Source of the DNA: Litorivicinus lipolyticus
Lineage (GTDB): Bacteria; Pseudomonadota; Gammaproteobacteria; Pseudomonadales; Litorivicinaceae
Reading direction: 5' to 3'
Length of the DNA stretch: 64,000 nucleotides
NCBI RefSeq assembly: GCF_009650135.1
Contig: NZ_CP045871.1
Location: 682,001 to 746,000, forward strand
Part shown: one piece after another, positions 7,454 through 16,763 of the stretch
Layout of the letters: each line of letters opens with the position of its first letter
Position numbering within the stretch: the stretch's first letter is position 1
The notes under the pieces: generated by a model
Seen by the model: the letters and a program-made list of their open reading frames with translations, nothing else
Told to the model about the DNA's origin: nothing
Database searches by the model: none
Translations under genes and position numbers: made by a program

Positions 7454-7620
7454 CTAACTGGGTGGGTCAACGGGAGAGCAAATTTCGATCAAAAATCCGT
7501 CCGGGTCGTTGACGTAACTGATCGTTTGTCCCCACGGCATTGATTCGGCCTTTTGGACCAGCGTTGCGCCGGCGCCCAGGTCACCGGCTCTGCGGCCAAT
7601 GCGGCAGTCACCGCGATAAA
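7454..7620 (-). pseudogene. Relic of a glyoxalase/VOC-family gene
   Basis: Read leftward, the last roughly 30 codons before the TAG at 7454-7456 encode GAGATLVQKAESMPWGQ followed by ISYVNDPDGFLIEICSPV, the typical C-terminal half of VOC-fold (glyoxalase/bleomycin-resistance) proteins: PWGQ, DPDG and the metal-ligand Glu in LIEI. Further upstream the family-like stretch AVTAALAAE continues in a different frame and is soon preceded by a TAG, and no N-terminal half or start codon remains. It is therefore a truncated, frameshifted remnant. It lies between the thioesterase gene and galM. Confidence 0.6.
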
Positions 7621-7669
7621 CCGCTACATTAGGCGGCCAGCGCCACCATTCGAACGTTAAGGACCTGTT

Positions 7670-8608
7670 ATGACACCACTTTGTGCGCCCGCCGGGGCCT
7701 ACTCGATCCGCAGCGGGCGCTTGACGGCGTGGATCATTCCCCGTGGTGCGCGCCTGATGCAGCTGTTTTTAGATGACAAGCCGCTGTGTCTAGGGTTTGC
7801 CGACCCGGCCGACTATGCATCTGACCGAGCATCGATCGGCGCGGTCTGTGGTCGCTACGGCAACCGCATCGCGGGTGGGCGACTGGAGCGTGACGGCGCG
7901 GTGTTCGAATTGGACCAAAACGAGGGCGAGCAATGCTTGCATGGCGGTACCAACGGCTTTGGCCATCAAACCTGGGCGGTGGTCAGCCATGATGTGGACT
8001 CGATTCGCTTGCGCCTGGACTCGCCGGATGGGGATCAGGGCTGGCCTGGTCGCTGTGTTGCCGAGGTCAGTTATCGCCTGACCGGTGCGGGCCTTGAATG
8101 GGAGGCCACAGCCGACGTCGACCGCCCCTGCCCCCTGAACTTAATTCAACACGCCTACTGGAACTTGGGGGTGCCGGCGGACGCCATGACGTTGCAATCG
8201 CCGGCGAGTGAGTATTGGGTCAGTGATGCGAATAACTTACCGCTGCGGCGCGAGGCTGTGAGTGGTGATCTGGATTTTCGTCAAGGGCGCGTGCTGGGGC
8301 GGCATGACCATGATGTGGCGCTGATGGTGCCCGGCACTGGGGTGCGCCATATGGCAACCCTGAGCGGCCCGCTGGCGCGCCTAGCGATACATTCGGATCA
8401 GCCAAGTGTTCAACTATACAGCGCCGGTCACTTGCGTGCTTCGGAGCGCGCGCTGGGTGCCCCGCATCACGTCGGCAACGCGGTCTGCTTGGAAACCCAG
8501 CAACTTCCCAATGGACCTGCGTTGGGCGAAGATGTCTGGATCGAGCCGGGCCAAACCTACCGGCACCAACTTCATATCCATATCACCCCCCAGGACTCAG
8601 CTGCATGA
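7670..8608 (+). CDS. galM: Aldose 1-epimerase (galactose mutarotase)
   Basis: 312 residues with the mutarotase motifs in order: GRYGNRIAGGRL (Asn65-Arg66), LHGG at 90-93, SPDGDQGWPG at 118-127, HAYWNLG with catalytic-acid His161, and CLETQQLPN carrying the catalytic Glu near the C-terminus. The enzyme interconverts alpha and beta anomers of aldoses. The neighbouring MFS gene overlaps its stop by four bases (ATGA), so the two form one unit and may act on imported sugar or sugar acid. The ATG at 7670 follows AAGGAC at suitable spacing. Confidence 0.93.
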   Translation: MTPLCAPAGAYSIRSGRLTAWIIPRGARLMQLFLDDKPLCLGFADPADYASDRASIGAVCGRYGNRIAGGRLERDGAVFELDQNEGEQCLHGGTNGFGHQTWAVVSHDVDSIRLRLDSPDGDQGWPGRCVAEVSYRLTGAGLEWEATADVDRPCPLNLIQHAYWNLGVPADAMTLQSPASEYWVSDANNLPLRREAVSGDLDFRQGRVLGRHDHDVALMVPGTGVRHMATLSGPLARLAIHSDQPSVQLYSAGHLRASERALGAPHHVGNAVCLETQQLPNGPALGEDVWIEPGQTYRHQLHIHITPQDSAA

Positions 8609-9846
8609 CTGACAGTCGTTTATTTACCCCGGTTTTAATCGCCAGTTCCTTGGTGTTGATGCTGGGCTTTGCGCTGCGCGCCGCCTTTGGCTTGTTTCAA
8701 ATCCCGATTGCCGACGAATTCGGTTGGTTGCGTGCCGAGTTTTCCATGGCAATCGCCATTCAAAATTTGGCCTGGGGCATTGGTCAGCCAATTTTTGGCG
8801 CCATCGCGGAGAAATTTGGTGACCGCAAGGCCATCGTATTGGGCGTAGTGACCTATGCGGCCGGTTTGTTCTTGACCGCGTTTGCGGTCACCCCCGGCCA
8901 GATGCAGTGGCTGGAAGTGTTGGTCGGTTTTGGCATCGCCGGCACCGGGTTTGGCGTGATCTTGGCCATTGTTGGGCGCGCGGCGTCCGACGAAAATCGA
9001 TCCATGGCGCTGGGCATTGCGACGGCCGCCGGTTCAGCCGGCCAAGTGGTCGGGCCGATTTTGGTCGCCACGCTGCTGGATGTTATTTCATGGCAGCACA
9101 CGTTTTTGGTCATGTCTGGGCTGATTTTCTTGGGTTTGCTGTGTTTGCCATTCATCAAGGCGGACGGCCGAGCGAGCAAGGCCGAGCTGCAAGAGTCGAT
9201 GTCGACGGTGCTATTGCGAGCGGTCAAAGACCCCAGCTACGGTTTGATTTTTGTCGGCTTTTTTAGCTGTGGATTTCAGCTTGGGTTTGTCACCGCGCAC
9301 TTTCCGGCCTTTATCACCGAGGCCTGCGCGTCGATTGCGCCGGACAGCTTGGCGGCGTCGCTGGGCATTGATACCACCGCTGCGCTGGGCGCGGTGGCCA
9401 TTGCGTTAATTGGTTTGGCCAACATATTTGGCACCATTACCGCCGGCGCCCTGGGCAAGAAGTACACCAAGAAATACCTGCTGAGCGGCATCTATGTCGC
9501 GCGCACGATTATTTCGGCCTGGTTCATTTTGACGCCCATGACGCCGATCACCGTGGTCATTTTCAGTCTGGTCATGGGCTCGCTATGGCTCGCCACGGTG
9601 CCGTTAACCAGTGGTCTGGTCGCGCACATCTATGGCCTGCGTTACATGGGCACGCTGTATGGCTTGGTGTTTTTTAGTCATCAGTTGGGGTCGTTCTTGG
9701 GGGTTTGGCTGGGCGGTACGCTGTACGACCAATTCGGCACCTATACCACCGTGTGGTGGGTCGGCATTGGCGTTGGGGTGGTGTCGGCCATTGTTCACCT
9801 GCCAGTGCGCGAAGCACCCTGGCAGGCGAAAACGGTCAGCGCCTAA
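8605..9846 (+). CDS. MFS transporter (OxlT/monocarboxylate-type)
   Basis: 413 residues with about twelve membrane segments. The loop between helices 2 and 3 carries the MFS signature GAIAEKFGDRKAI, and helix 1 reads LVLMLGFALRAAFGLFQIPIADEFGW, the pattern of the oxalate:formate/monocarboxylate antiporter subgroup. A central cytoplasmic loop (KADGRASKAELQESM) separates the two six-helix halves. The start overlaps the galM stop (ATGA). Substrate is unknown; a carboxylate or sugar acid is suggested by subgroup and partner, which is inference. It ends one base before the convergent ygiQ stop. Confidence 0.85.
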   Translation: MTDSRLFTPVLIASSLVLMLGFALRAAFGLFQIPIADEFGWLRAEFSMAIAIQNLAWGIGQPIFGAIAEKFGDRKAIVLGVVTYAAGLFLTAFAVTPGQMQWLEVLVGFGIAGTGFGVILAIVGRAASDENRSMALGIATAAGSAGQVVGPILVATLLDVISWQHTFLVMSGLIFLGLLCLPFIKADGRASKAELQESMSTVLLRAVKDPSYGLIFVGFFSCGFQLGFVTAHFPAFITEACASIAPDSLAASLGIDTTAALGAVAIALIGLANIFGTITAGALGKKYTKKYLLSGIYVARTIISAWFILTPMTPITVVIFSLVMGSLWLATVPLTSGLVAHIYGLRYMGTLYGLVFFSHQLGSFLGVWLGGTLYDQFGTYTTVWWVGIGVGVVSAIVHLPVREAPWQAKTVSA

Positions 9847-12045
9847 CTAGCGGCGTCGGGTCGGCTTGCTGGACGCAGGCCGTTTCGGCGAACGGCTGGC
9901 CTTGGGCCGGTCGTCGCTGGTGCGCTGGGTGCGGAAGGTCCCGCCCTTGTTGCTGGCGGTCGGCTTGCGACGCGCGCCCTCGGCCTGTAACCCGGTACCC
10001 GCCGGCTGGTAGGTCGGAATCAAGTGGCGCTTGCCGTTGCCGATTAAGTCCGCGCGGCCCATGTCTTTCAGGGCTTGGCGCAGCAACGGCCAGTTGTTCG
10101 GATCGTGGTAGCGCAAAAACGCTTTATGCAGACGTCGCTGCTTCATGCCTTTGGGGCTGACCACGTCTTCGCTGTCCCGGCGTACGCGTTTTAGCGGGTT
10201 CTTGCCGCCGTGCCACATGGCGGTTGCCAGTGCCATCGGGCTCGGCAAAAAGGCCTGTACCTGATCGGCGCGGAAGCCATTGGTTTTCAACCAAATCGCC
10301 AAGTTCATCATGTCTTCATCAGTCGACCCGGGGTGTGCGGCGATGAAGTACGGAATCAGGTACTGCTCTTTACCCGCTTCCTTGGAGTACTTGTCGAACA
10401 TCTTTTTGAAGGCGTCGTAACTGCCGATGCCCGGCTTCATCATTTTCGACAGCGTGTTGGCTTCGGTGTGCTCGGGGGCAATCTTCAAATAGCCGCCGAC
10501 GTGATGCTGGACCAACTCCTTGACGTATTCCGGCGTTTCCACCGCAATGTCATAGCGCAGGCCGCTGGCGATTAACACGCGCTTGATCCCAGGTATCACG
10601 CGGGCTTTGCGGTATAGCCGCACCAGCGGCATTTGGTCGGTGTTCAAGTTTTCGCAAATGCCCGGATAGACACAGGACAGCTTGCGGCAGTTCTTTTCAA
10701 TGTTCGGGTCTTTGCACGCCAGTCGCCACATGTTGGCCGTCGGTCCGCCCAAATCGGAAATGGTGCCGGTGAATCCGGGTGTGGTGTCGCGGATCGCCTC
10801 AATTTCATTGAGGATCGATTTCTCCGAGCGGTTTTGGATGATGCGGCCTTCGTGCTCGGTGATCGAACAGAAGGTACAGCCACCAAAACAGCCGCGCATG
10901 ATGTTGACGCTGAACTTAATCATATCGTACGCGGGGATCTTCGCGTCACCGTAGGACGGGTGCGGAACGCGCTGGTAGGGCAGTTCGAATACGCCGTCCA
11001 TTTCCGGCGTTTCCAGCGGGATCGGCGGTGGGTTGATCCAAATATGGCGGTTACCGTGTTGTTGGATCATGGCGCGCGCGTTGCCCGGGTTGGATTCCAA
11101 GTGCAGCACGCGGCTGGCGTGGCTGTACAACACCGGGTCGGCCTTGACCTGTTCGTAACTGGGCAGGCGGACGACGGTTTTTTCCCGGTCCAGCTTGGCC
11201 GTGCGCGGGATGAATTTGATCGGCGCGGTTTCGCTGGGTGCAGGCGGTTCTTCGCCGACTTTGCAATCCGCTGTTTGCGTGGTGTCGATGTAGGGGTCGG
11301 GTTCTTGGGTGATTTGCCCGGGCATGTCGACTTCGCTCGAATCGACTTGGAACCAGCCCGCCGGCACGCCCGTCGCCGGCACCACGGTGCCGCGCAAAAA
11401 ACGCATCTCATCAATGGTTTTGCCGTTCGCCAGGCCGTGGGTCAGGTCAACCAAGGCGCGCTCGGCGTTGCCGTACAGCAAAATATCGGCCTTGGAATCT
11501 AGCAGCACACTGCGGCGGACTTTTTCCTGCCAGTAGTCGAATTGTGCGGCACGGCGCAAGCTGGCTTCGATGCCACCGATGACCACGGGCACGTCTTTAA
11601 AGGCTTCGCGGCAGCGCTGGGTGTAGATCAGGACCGCACGATCCGGGCGTTTGCCGGCCATGCCACCCGCGGTGTAGGCGTCGTCCGAGCGGATTTTACG
11701 GTCCGAGGTATAGCGGTTGACCATCGAGTCCATGTTGCCGCCGGTAACGCCGAAATACAGGTTCGGTTTGCCCAGGCGCATGAAGTCGTCACTGGAGTTC
11801 CAATCGGGCTGGGCAATGATGCCAACGCGAAAGCCTTGGGCCTCCAGTGTGCGGCCAATCACCGCCATGCCAAAACTGGGGTGATCGACATAGGCGTCAC
11901 CGGTGACCAATACCACGTCACAGCTGTCCCAGCCCAACTCGTCCATTTCGTCGCGCGTCATTGGCAAGAACGGCGCGGGTGTGAACTTGTGTGCCCAGTA
12001 GCGTTTGTAACTGAAAAGCGGTTTCGCTGGCGTCATATTGCCCAT
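9847..12045 (-). CDS. ygiQ: YgiQ family radical SAM protein
   Basis: 732 residues, close to the E. coli YgiQ length. The N-terminal UPF0313-type domain ([30 protein letters not shown]) is followed by the radical SAM cluster motif C386-x3-C390-x2-C393 ([18 protein letters not shown]). The C-terminal segment with [13 protein letters not shown] matches the family's terminal domain, and a basic low-complexity tail (SKPTRRR) closes the protein. The physiological reaction is not established. The ATG at 12045 is preceded by GAGGGG seven bases away, which favours it over the ATG three codons later. Confidence 0.92.
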   Translation of the reverse strand: MGNMTPAKPLFSYKRYWAHKFTPAPFLPMTRDEMDELGWDSCDVVLVTGDAYVDHPSFGMAVIGRTLEAQGFRVGIIAQPDWNSSDDFMRLGKPNLYFGVTGGNMDSMVNRYTSDRKIRSDDAYTAGGMAGKRPDRAVLIYTQRCREAFKDVPVVIGGIEASLRRAAQFDYWQEKVRRSVLLDSKADILLYGNAERALVDLTHGLANGKTIDEMRFLRGTVVPATGVPAGWFQVDSSEVDMPGQITQEPDPYIDTTQTADCKVGEEPPAPSETAPIKFIPRTAKLDREKTVVRLPSYEQVKADPVLYSHASRVLHLESNPGNARAMIQQHGNRHIWINPPPIPLETPEMDGVFELPYQRVPHPSYGDAKIPAYDMIKFSVNIMRGCFGGCTFCSITEHEGRIIQNRSEKSILNEIEAIRDTTPGFTGTISDLGGPTANMWRLACKDPNIEKNCRKLSCVYPGICENLNTDQMPLVRLYRKARVIPGIKRVLIASGLRYDIAVETPEYVKELVQHHVGGYLKIAPEHTEANTLSKMMKPGIGSYDAFKKMFDKYSKEAGKEQYLIPYFIAAHPGSTDEDMMNLAIWLKTNGFRADQVQAFLPSPMALATAMWHGGKNPLKRVRRDSEDVVSPKGMKQRRLHKAFLRYHDPNNWPLLRQALKDMGRADLIGNGKRHLIPTYQPAGTGLQAEGARRKPTASNKGGTFRTQRTSDDRPKASRSPKRPASSKPTRRR

Positions 12046-12216
12046 GTGACGGCCCCTCGTGAGCCTATGCGTTCTAAATAAGGTGGGTAGTCTAACGCCG
12101 ACCTTAGTCGAAGTCTGTGGTTGTCCGGAATTCGACGCGGATTTAGTTCGGTGTGGCGCTCAATTGCGCACTCCCATCCAGTCAAAAAATACGCGTCCGG
12201 GCGTTGGCGCCGGCAT

Positions 12217-12241
12217 AAAAAAGCCACCCTAAGGTGGCTTT
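12217..12241 (-). terminator. Rho-independent terminator after nrdB
   Basis: On the minus strand an 8-bp stem AAGCCACC/GGTGGCTT with a 4-base loop is followed by a run of six T (complement of 12217-12222). It lies 21 bp past the nrdB stop. Confidence 0.85.
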
Positions 12242-12261
12242 GGTCGAGCGTGCTGGGGCGG

Positions 12262-13566
12262 TTAGTCCCAGCTAAGCGCACCACCGACTTGGTATTCAAC
12301 GACCCGGGTCTCGAAGAAGTTCTTCTCTTTCTTCATGTCGATGATTTCACTCATCCACGGGAAGGGGTTGTTGACCGCGGGGAACTCTTCGCTAAGGCCG
12401 ATCTGGGTCAGACGGCGGTTGGCGATGAATTGCAGGTACTCTTCCATCATCGCCGCGTTCATGCCCAAAACACCCGTGGGCATTGAGTCGCGTGCGTACA
12501 GCACTTCAAGGTACAGCCCTTCCAAAATCAGCTGACGCGCGTCGGCCTTCATCTGGGCGTCCCAAATGGCGGGGTTTTCCGAGATGATCGTGTTGATCAC
12601 TTCGATGCCAAAGGCGACGTGAGTAGACTCGTCACGCATGATGTATTGGAACTGCTCGGCGGTGCCGGTCATCTTGTTACGACGGCCCAGCGACAGCACT
12701 TGGCTGAAGCCGCAATAAAAGAACATGCCTTCCATGACACAGTAGTAGGCAATCAGGTTACGCAGGAACGCACGATCCGATTCGTCGGTGCCGGTCTTGA
12801 AGTCCGGGTTGGAAATTTCGAAGGTCTTTTCCAAGCCCCACTGGGCCTTCTTAGAGACCGAGGGTACCTCGTGGTACATGTTGAAAATTTCTTGCTCGTC
12901 CATGCCCAACGACTGCACTACGTGCTGGTAGGTGTGGCTGTGGACCGCTTCTTCGAAGGCCTGGCGCAACAGGTACTGGCGGCACTCGGGGTTGGTGATG
13001 TGGCGGTAGATGCCCAGCACCAAGTTGTTGGCAACGACCGTGTCGGCCATCGAGAAAAAGCCCAGTGAGCGCTTGATGATCATGCGCTCGTCGTCGGTCA
13101 GGCCGCTGGTGTTTTTCCACAACGCCACGTCCGCGGTCATGTTGACCTCTTGCGGCATCCAGTGGTTGGCACAGCCATCCAGGTATTTCTGCCACGCCCA
13201 GTCGTATTTGAACGGCACCAGCTGGTTGACGTCGGCGCGGCAGTTAATCATGGCCTTGTCCGAAATCTGGATGCGGCTTTCGGCACCAGCCAAAATTTCT
13301 TCTTCGGCTTCGGCGGTGTTCATGCCGTCAATGTGGGCCTGGACACTGGCATAGCTGACCGCCCCATCGACCCGTTGTACGGGCTTGATCGGGCTGGTGC
13401 TGGCGCCCGCGGGCGCCTCAGTTTTCGCAGTCGGCTTGGTGGCCGGTGCGGCGGCGGGCGCAGCGGCTTTAACCGGTGCGGGTGCGACCGGCGCAGGTTC
13501 AGCCACGACGGGGGCGGGCGTGACGACGAGGTCGTCTTGTTCGTTGTAGTCGTCCCAATTCAGCAT
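12262..13566 (-). CDS. nrdB: Class Ia ribonucleotide reductase, beta subunit
   Basis: 434 residues. The R2 diiron site and radical tyrosine are recognisable: Asp in [20 protein letters not shown] (Glu, His and the Tyr expected to carry the radical), Glu in [11 protein letters not shown], and [10 protein letters not shown] (Glu, His). The protein supplies the tyrosyl radical to NrdA for dNTP synthesis in the cytoplasm. Unusual is the N-terminal extension: after [12 protein letters not shown] about 45 residues are almost only Pro, Ala, Val, Thr and Lys, a flexible linker. It is second in a two-gene operon 36 bp after nrdA and ends at a strong terminator. Confidence 0.96.
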   Translation of the reverse strand: MLNWDDYNEQDDLVVTPAPVVAEPAPVAPAPVKAAAPAAAPATKPTAKTEAPAGASTSPIKPVQRVDGAVSYASVQAHIDGMNTAEAEEEILAGAESRIQISDKAMINCRADVNQLVPFKYDWAWQKYLDGCANHWMPQEVNMTADVALWKNTSGLTDDERMIIKRSLGFFSMADTVVANNLVLGIYRHITNPECRQYLLRQAFEEAVHSHTYQHVVQSLGMDEQEIFNMYHEVPSVSKKAQWGLEKTFEISNPDFKTGTDESDRAFLRNLIAYYCVMEGMFFYCGFSQVLSLGRRNKMTGTAEQFQYIMRDESTHVAFGIEVINTIISENPAIWDAQMKADARQLILEGLYLEVLYARDSMPTGVLGMNAAMMEEYLQFIANRRLTQIGLSEEFPAVNNPFPWMSEIIDMKKEKNFFETRVVEYQVGGALSWD

Positions 13567-13602
13567 TCTAATTCTCCGTACTGTATATTTTTACAGTAAA
13601 AC

Positions 13603-16512
13603 TTATTGGCAGGCTTCGCAATCCGGATCGTCCAGGCTGCACGCTTTTGGTACGTCCATGCCGGCACCGAGTTCAAAGTCACTAGCCACCGCTTTCGGTG
13701 CTGGTGGTGCTGCAACCACAGGGGCTGCAACTGGGGCGGGCGCTTCCGTGGCACGCGATTTCAAGGTTGATTTTTCAGTGCCGCTGGCGCCCATAGCACG
13801 CAAGTAATAGGTCGTTTTCAGACCACGGAACCAGGCCATGCGGTAGGTCACGTCCAGTTTCTTGCCACTGACACCGGAGATGTACAGGTTCAAAGACTGG
13901 GCCTGGTCCAACCATTTCTGGCGTCGGCTAGCGGCGTCAACAATCCAGCGCGGCTCGACTTCAAATGCGGTCGCGAACAGGTGCTTTAGGTCGGCCGGGA
14001 TACGGTCGATTTGCTGGACGCTGCCGTCGAAGTATTTCAGGTCGTTGACCATGACGTTGTCCCACAGGCCGCGTGCTTTTAGCTCGTTGACCAGGTAGGG
14101 ATTGACCACAGTGAACTCGCCCGACAGGTTCGATTTCACGTACAGGTTTTGGTAAGTCGGCTCGATCGACTGGCTGACGCCGGTGATGTTGGCGATGGTC
14201 GCGGTCGGTGCGATCGCCATGACGTTGGAGTTACGCATGCCTTGCTGGGCGACCTTGGCGCGAATCGGCGCCCAATCCATCGATGCGCTGCGATCGACTT
14301 CGATGTACTCGCTGCCGCGTTGCTTTTCCAAGATGTCCAAGCTGTCGACCGGGAAAATACCCTGGTCCCAGAGCGACCCCTTGTAGGTCTGGTAGGCGCC
14401 ACGGCGGGCGGCCAGGTCGCTGGACGCTTCGATTGCGTAGTAGCTGATGGCTTCCATGGTTTGATCGGCGAAACGCACAGCGTCGTCGCTGCCATAGGCG
14501 TAGCCCATTTCGTACAGTGCGTCCTGGAACCCCATCAAGCCCAAGCCGATCGGGCGGTGCTTCAGGTTCGAGTTTTTCGCCTGCGGAACCGAGTAGTAGT
14601 TAATGTCGATGACGTTGTCGAGCATGCGAATGGCGGTGGTCACGGTTTGCTTGAGCTTGTCGTGATCCAAACCACCGTCACGGCTGACGTGGGCTTTCAG
14701 GTTGACACTGCCGAGGTTACACACCGCAATTTCGTCGGCCGAGGTGTTCAACGTGATCTCGGTGCACAGGTTTGACGAGTGAATCACGCCCACGTGTTGC
14801 TGGGGCGAGCGCAGGTTGCAGCTGTCTTTGAAGGTGATCCAAGGGTGGCCTGTTTCGAACAGCATGCTCAACATTTTGCGCCATAGATCCGCGGCCTTGA
14901 TGGTCCGGTGCAGCGGCAAGTCGCCTGCGGCGGCGCGGGCTTCGTATTCGGTGTAGCGCGCTTCGAAGGCTTCGCCGACCAAGTCGTGCAAGTCCGGGCA
15001 GTCCGACGGGCTGAACAGCGTCCAGTTGGCGTCTTGGAACACGCGCTTCATGAACAGGTCAGGCACCCAGTTGGCGGTGTTCATGTCGTGCGTGCGGCGA
15101 CGGTCGTCACCGGTGTTTTTACGCAGCTCCAAGAACTCTTCCATGTCCAAGTGCCAGCTTTCCAGGTACGCACAGACCGCGCCCTTGCGCTTGCCGCCTT
15201 GGTTGACCGCCACGGCGGTGTCGTTGGCGACTTTAAGGAAGGGCACAACGCCTTGGCTTTTGCCGTTGGTGCCTTTGATGCGGCTGCCGAGTGAGCGCAC
15301 GGGGGTCCAGTCATTACCCAGGCCGCCGGCAAACTTCGACAGCAACGCGTTGTCCCGAATAGCGCCATAGATGTCGCTCAGGTCATCCGGAATGGTGGTC
15401 AAGTAACAGCTCGACAGCTGGCTGCGCAGCGTGCCTGCGTTGAACAGTGTCGGGGTCGAGCTCATGTAGTCAAAGCTGGACAGCAAACGGTAAAACTCGA
15501 TGGCGCTGTCTTCGCGGTTTTCCTCGTCCAGCGACAAGCCCATGGCGACGCGCATAAAGAACACCTGCGGCAGCTCGAAACGGGTTTCGTTGGAGTGGAT
15601 GAAATAGCGGTCATACAGGGTCTGCAGGCCGAGGTAGCCGAATTGCAGGTCACGATCGGCTTCGATCGCGGCGCCCAGCTTGGCCAGGTCGAAGGTCAGT
15701 AGTTCCGGTGATACCAGTTCCAATTCCGAGGCGGTGTTCAAGTACACACGCAGGGCGTCGGCGTAGTGACCGCGCATTTCAGCATGCGTGGCGTTGTCGG
15801 CAATGCCCATAAAGCTCAGGGCTTCGGCGCGGATGATGTCCATCAGCAAGCGTGCCGTGACCTGGCTGTAGTTGGGTTCTTCCTCAACCAACACGCGCGA
15901 CGCCATGACCAGTGCGGTCGATACTTCTTTGATCGGCACGCCGTTGTATAGGTTGCGCAGGGTGGCGTCCAAAATACGATCGCCATCGACTTCGTCCAGC
16001 CCAGCGGTGGCTTCGTCGACCACAAAACGCAGGCGGCCCACGTCCAGCGGCGCGGTGCTGCCGTCGTTCATTTTGACATTGATGCTGGGGTGCAGCTCTT
16101 CGACGTGGGCGGTCGACGCGCGCTGTTCGGCGCGCTCAGCACGGTACAGCACGAAGCCCTTGGCGGTTTTGTGTTCGCCCGCGCGCATCAGCACCAGTTC
16201 GACCTGGTCTTGAATGTCTTCGATGTGCAGTGTGCCGCCGGACGGCATGCGCCGGCGGTAAGTCGCTTCAACCATGTCGGTGAAACGTTCGCCCATTTCA
16301 CGAACGCGCGCGCTACCAGCAGCTTGTGTGCCTTCGTTGGCCAAGAATGCTTTGGTCACTGCGACCGTGATTTTGGTCCGATCAAAGGGCACGACCACCC
16401 CGTTGCGCTTGATGACGCGAAACTCGCCCGGTTGGATATCGACGCTAATGTCGTCCTGAGAGGCGTTGTGGGGTGCGGTGGCTGTAGTACCGCTGTGCGT
16501 GCCTAATTCCAT
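13603..16512 (-). CDS. nrdA: Class Ia ribonucleotide reductase, alpha subunit
   Basis: 969 residues, similar in size to Pseudomonas NrdA and longer than E. coli NrdA. An N-terminal ATP-cone (FRVIKRNGVVVPFDRTKI) is followed by a second cone-like segment (INVKMNDGSTAPLDVGRLRF), the arrangement of the Pseudomonas-type enzyme, then the catalytic barrel with active-site cysteines in LSSCYLTTIPDD, SNLCTEITLN (with the catalytic Glu) and AVCNLGSVNL. The C-terminus DPDCEACQ supplies the mobile C-x2-C that is re-reduced by thioredoxin or glutaredoxin. It reduces ribonucleoside diphosphates; the cones bind ATP/dATP for overall activity control. Regulation: NrdR boxes and a DnaA box lie upstream. Confidence 0.97.
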   Translation of the reverse strand: MELGTHSGTTATAPHNASQDDISVDIQPGEFRVIKRNGVVVPFDRTKITVAVTKAFLANEGTQAAGSARVREMGERFTDMVEATYRRRMPSGGTLHIEDIQDQVELVLMRAGEHKTAKGFVLYRAERAEQRASTAHVEELHPSINVKMNDGSTAPLDVGRLRFVVDEATAGLDEVDGDRILDATLRNLYNGVPIKEVSTALVMASRVLVEEEPNYSQVTARLLMDIIRAEALSFMGIADNATHAEMRGHYADALRVYLNTASELELVSPELLTFDLAKLGAAIEADRDLQFGYLGLQTLYDRYFIHSNETRFELPQVFFMRVAMGLSLDEENREDSAIEFYRLLSSFDYMSSTPTLFNAGTLRSQLSSCYLTTIPDDLSDIYGAIRDNALLSKFAGGLGNDWTPVRSLGSRIKGTNGKSQGVVPFLKVANDTAVAVNQGGKRKGAVCAYLESWHLDMEEFLELRKNTGDDRRRTHDMNTANWVPDLFMKRVFQDANWTLFSPSDCPDLHDLVGEAFEARYTEYEARAAAGDLPLHRTIKAADLWRKMLSMLFETGHPWITFKDSCNLRSPQQHVGVIHSSNLCTEITLNTSADEIAVCNLGSVNLKAHVSRDGGLDHDKLKQTVTTAIRMLDNVIDINYYSVPQAKNSNLKHRPIGLGLMGFQDALYEMGYAYGSDDAVRFADQTMEAISYYAIEASSDLAARRGAYQTYKGSLWDQGIFPVDSLDILEKQRGSEYIEVDRSASMDWAPIRAKVAQQGMRNSNVMAIAPTATIANITGVSQSIEPTYQNLYVKSNLSGEFTVVNPYLVNELKARGLWDNVMVNDLKYFDGSVQQIDRIPADLKHLFATAFEVEPRWIVDAASRRQKWLDQAQSLNLYISGVSGKKLDVTYRMAWFRGLKTTYYLRAMGASGTEKSTLKSRATEAPAPVAAPVVAAPPAPKAVASDFELGAGMDVPKACSLDDPDCEACQ

Positions 16513-16567
16513 GTCTTTCCTCGATGCCGCAGGGCGCGCCTGGGCTGGTGCTGTCTTTTGGTGTGTG

Positions 16568-16615
16568 ACACAAGATATTGTGCTTCGAGGACGAATGGAA
16601 CCCTTTATGTTGTGT
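16568..16615 (-). promoter_or_regulatory. Tandem NrdR boxes upstream of nrdAB
   Basis: Two 16-bp sites resemble the NrdR consensus ACACWATATATWGTGT. Box 1 at 16568-16583 reads ACACAAGATATTGTGC (two mismatches) and box 2 at 16600-16615 reads ACCCTTTATGTTGTGT (three mismatches). They are separated by 16 bp, the helical phasing typical of paired NrdR sites. They lie 56-103 bp upstream of the nrdA start. NrdR represses ribonucleotide reductase genes when dATP is plentiful. Confidence 0.7.
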
Positions 16616-16633
16616 TTTTACCGGTGCGTTACC

Positions 16634-16642
16634 TGTGGATAA
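16634..16642. promoter_or_regulatory. DnaA box upstream of nrdAB
   Basis: TGTGGATAA is the exact reverse complement of the consensus DnaA box TTATCCACA. It lies 18 bp beyond the second NrdR box. In E. coli DnaA directly regulates nrdAB, so a regulatory rather than an origin role is the natural reading; no cluster of further boxes is seen. The rest of 16513-16763 shows no coding frame. Confidence 0.6.
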
Positions 16643-16763
16643 AGTGGGGGTAAAAATGCCGCAGTGCGATTGAAGTGGGGTATCCCAGACGCGCCAAGGG
16701 TTTCGGGAAAAGCAACCTGTTTTAGTGAAAAAGAGTACTAAGGCAGAAACGAGTAATCTGTGC

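Noticed and set aside
10633..11502. Rightward frame of 289 codons inside ygiQ
   Set aside because: Antisense shadow of the YgiQ gene without a ribosome site or domain.
16634..16642. Replication origin suggested by a DnaA box
   Set aside because: Only one perfect box, no AT-rich unwinding region, and no dnaA/dnaN/gyrB or parAB nearby; a regulatory site for nrdAB explains it.
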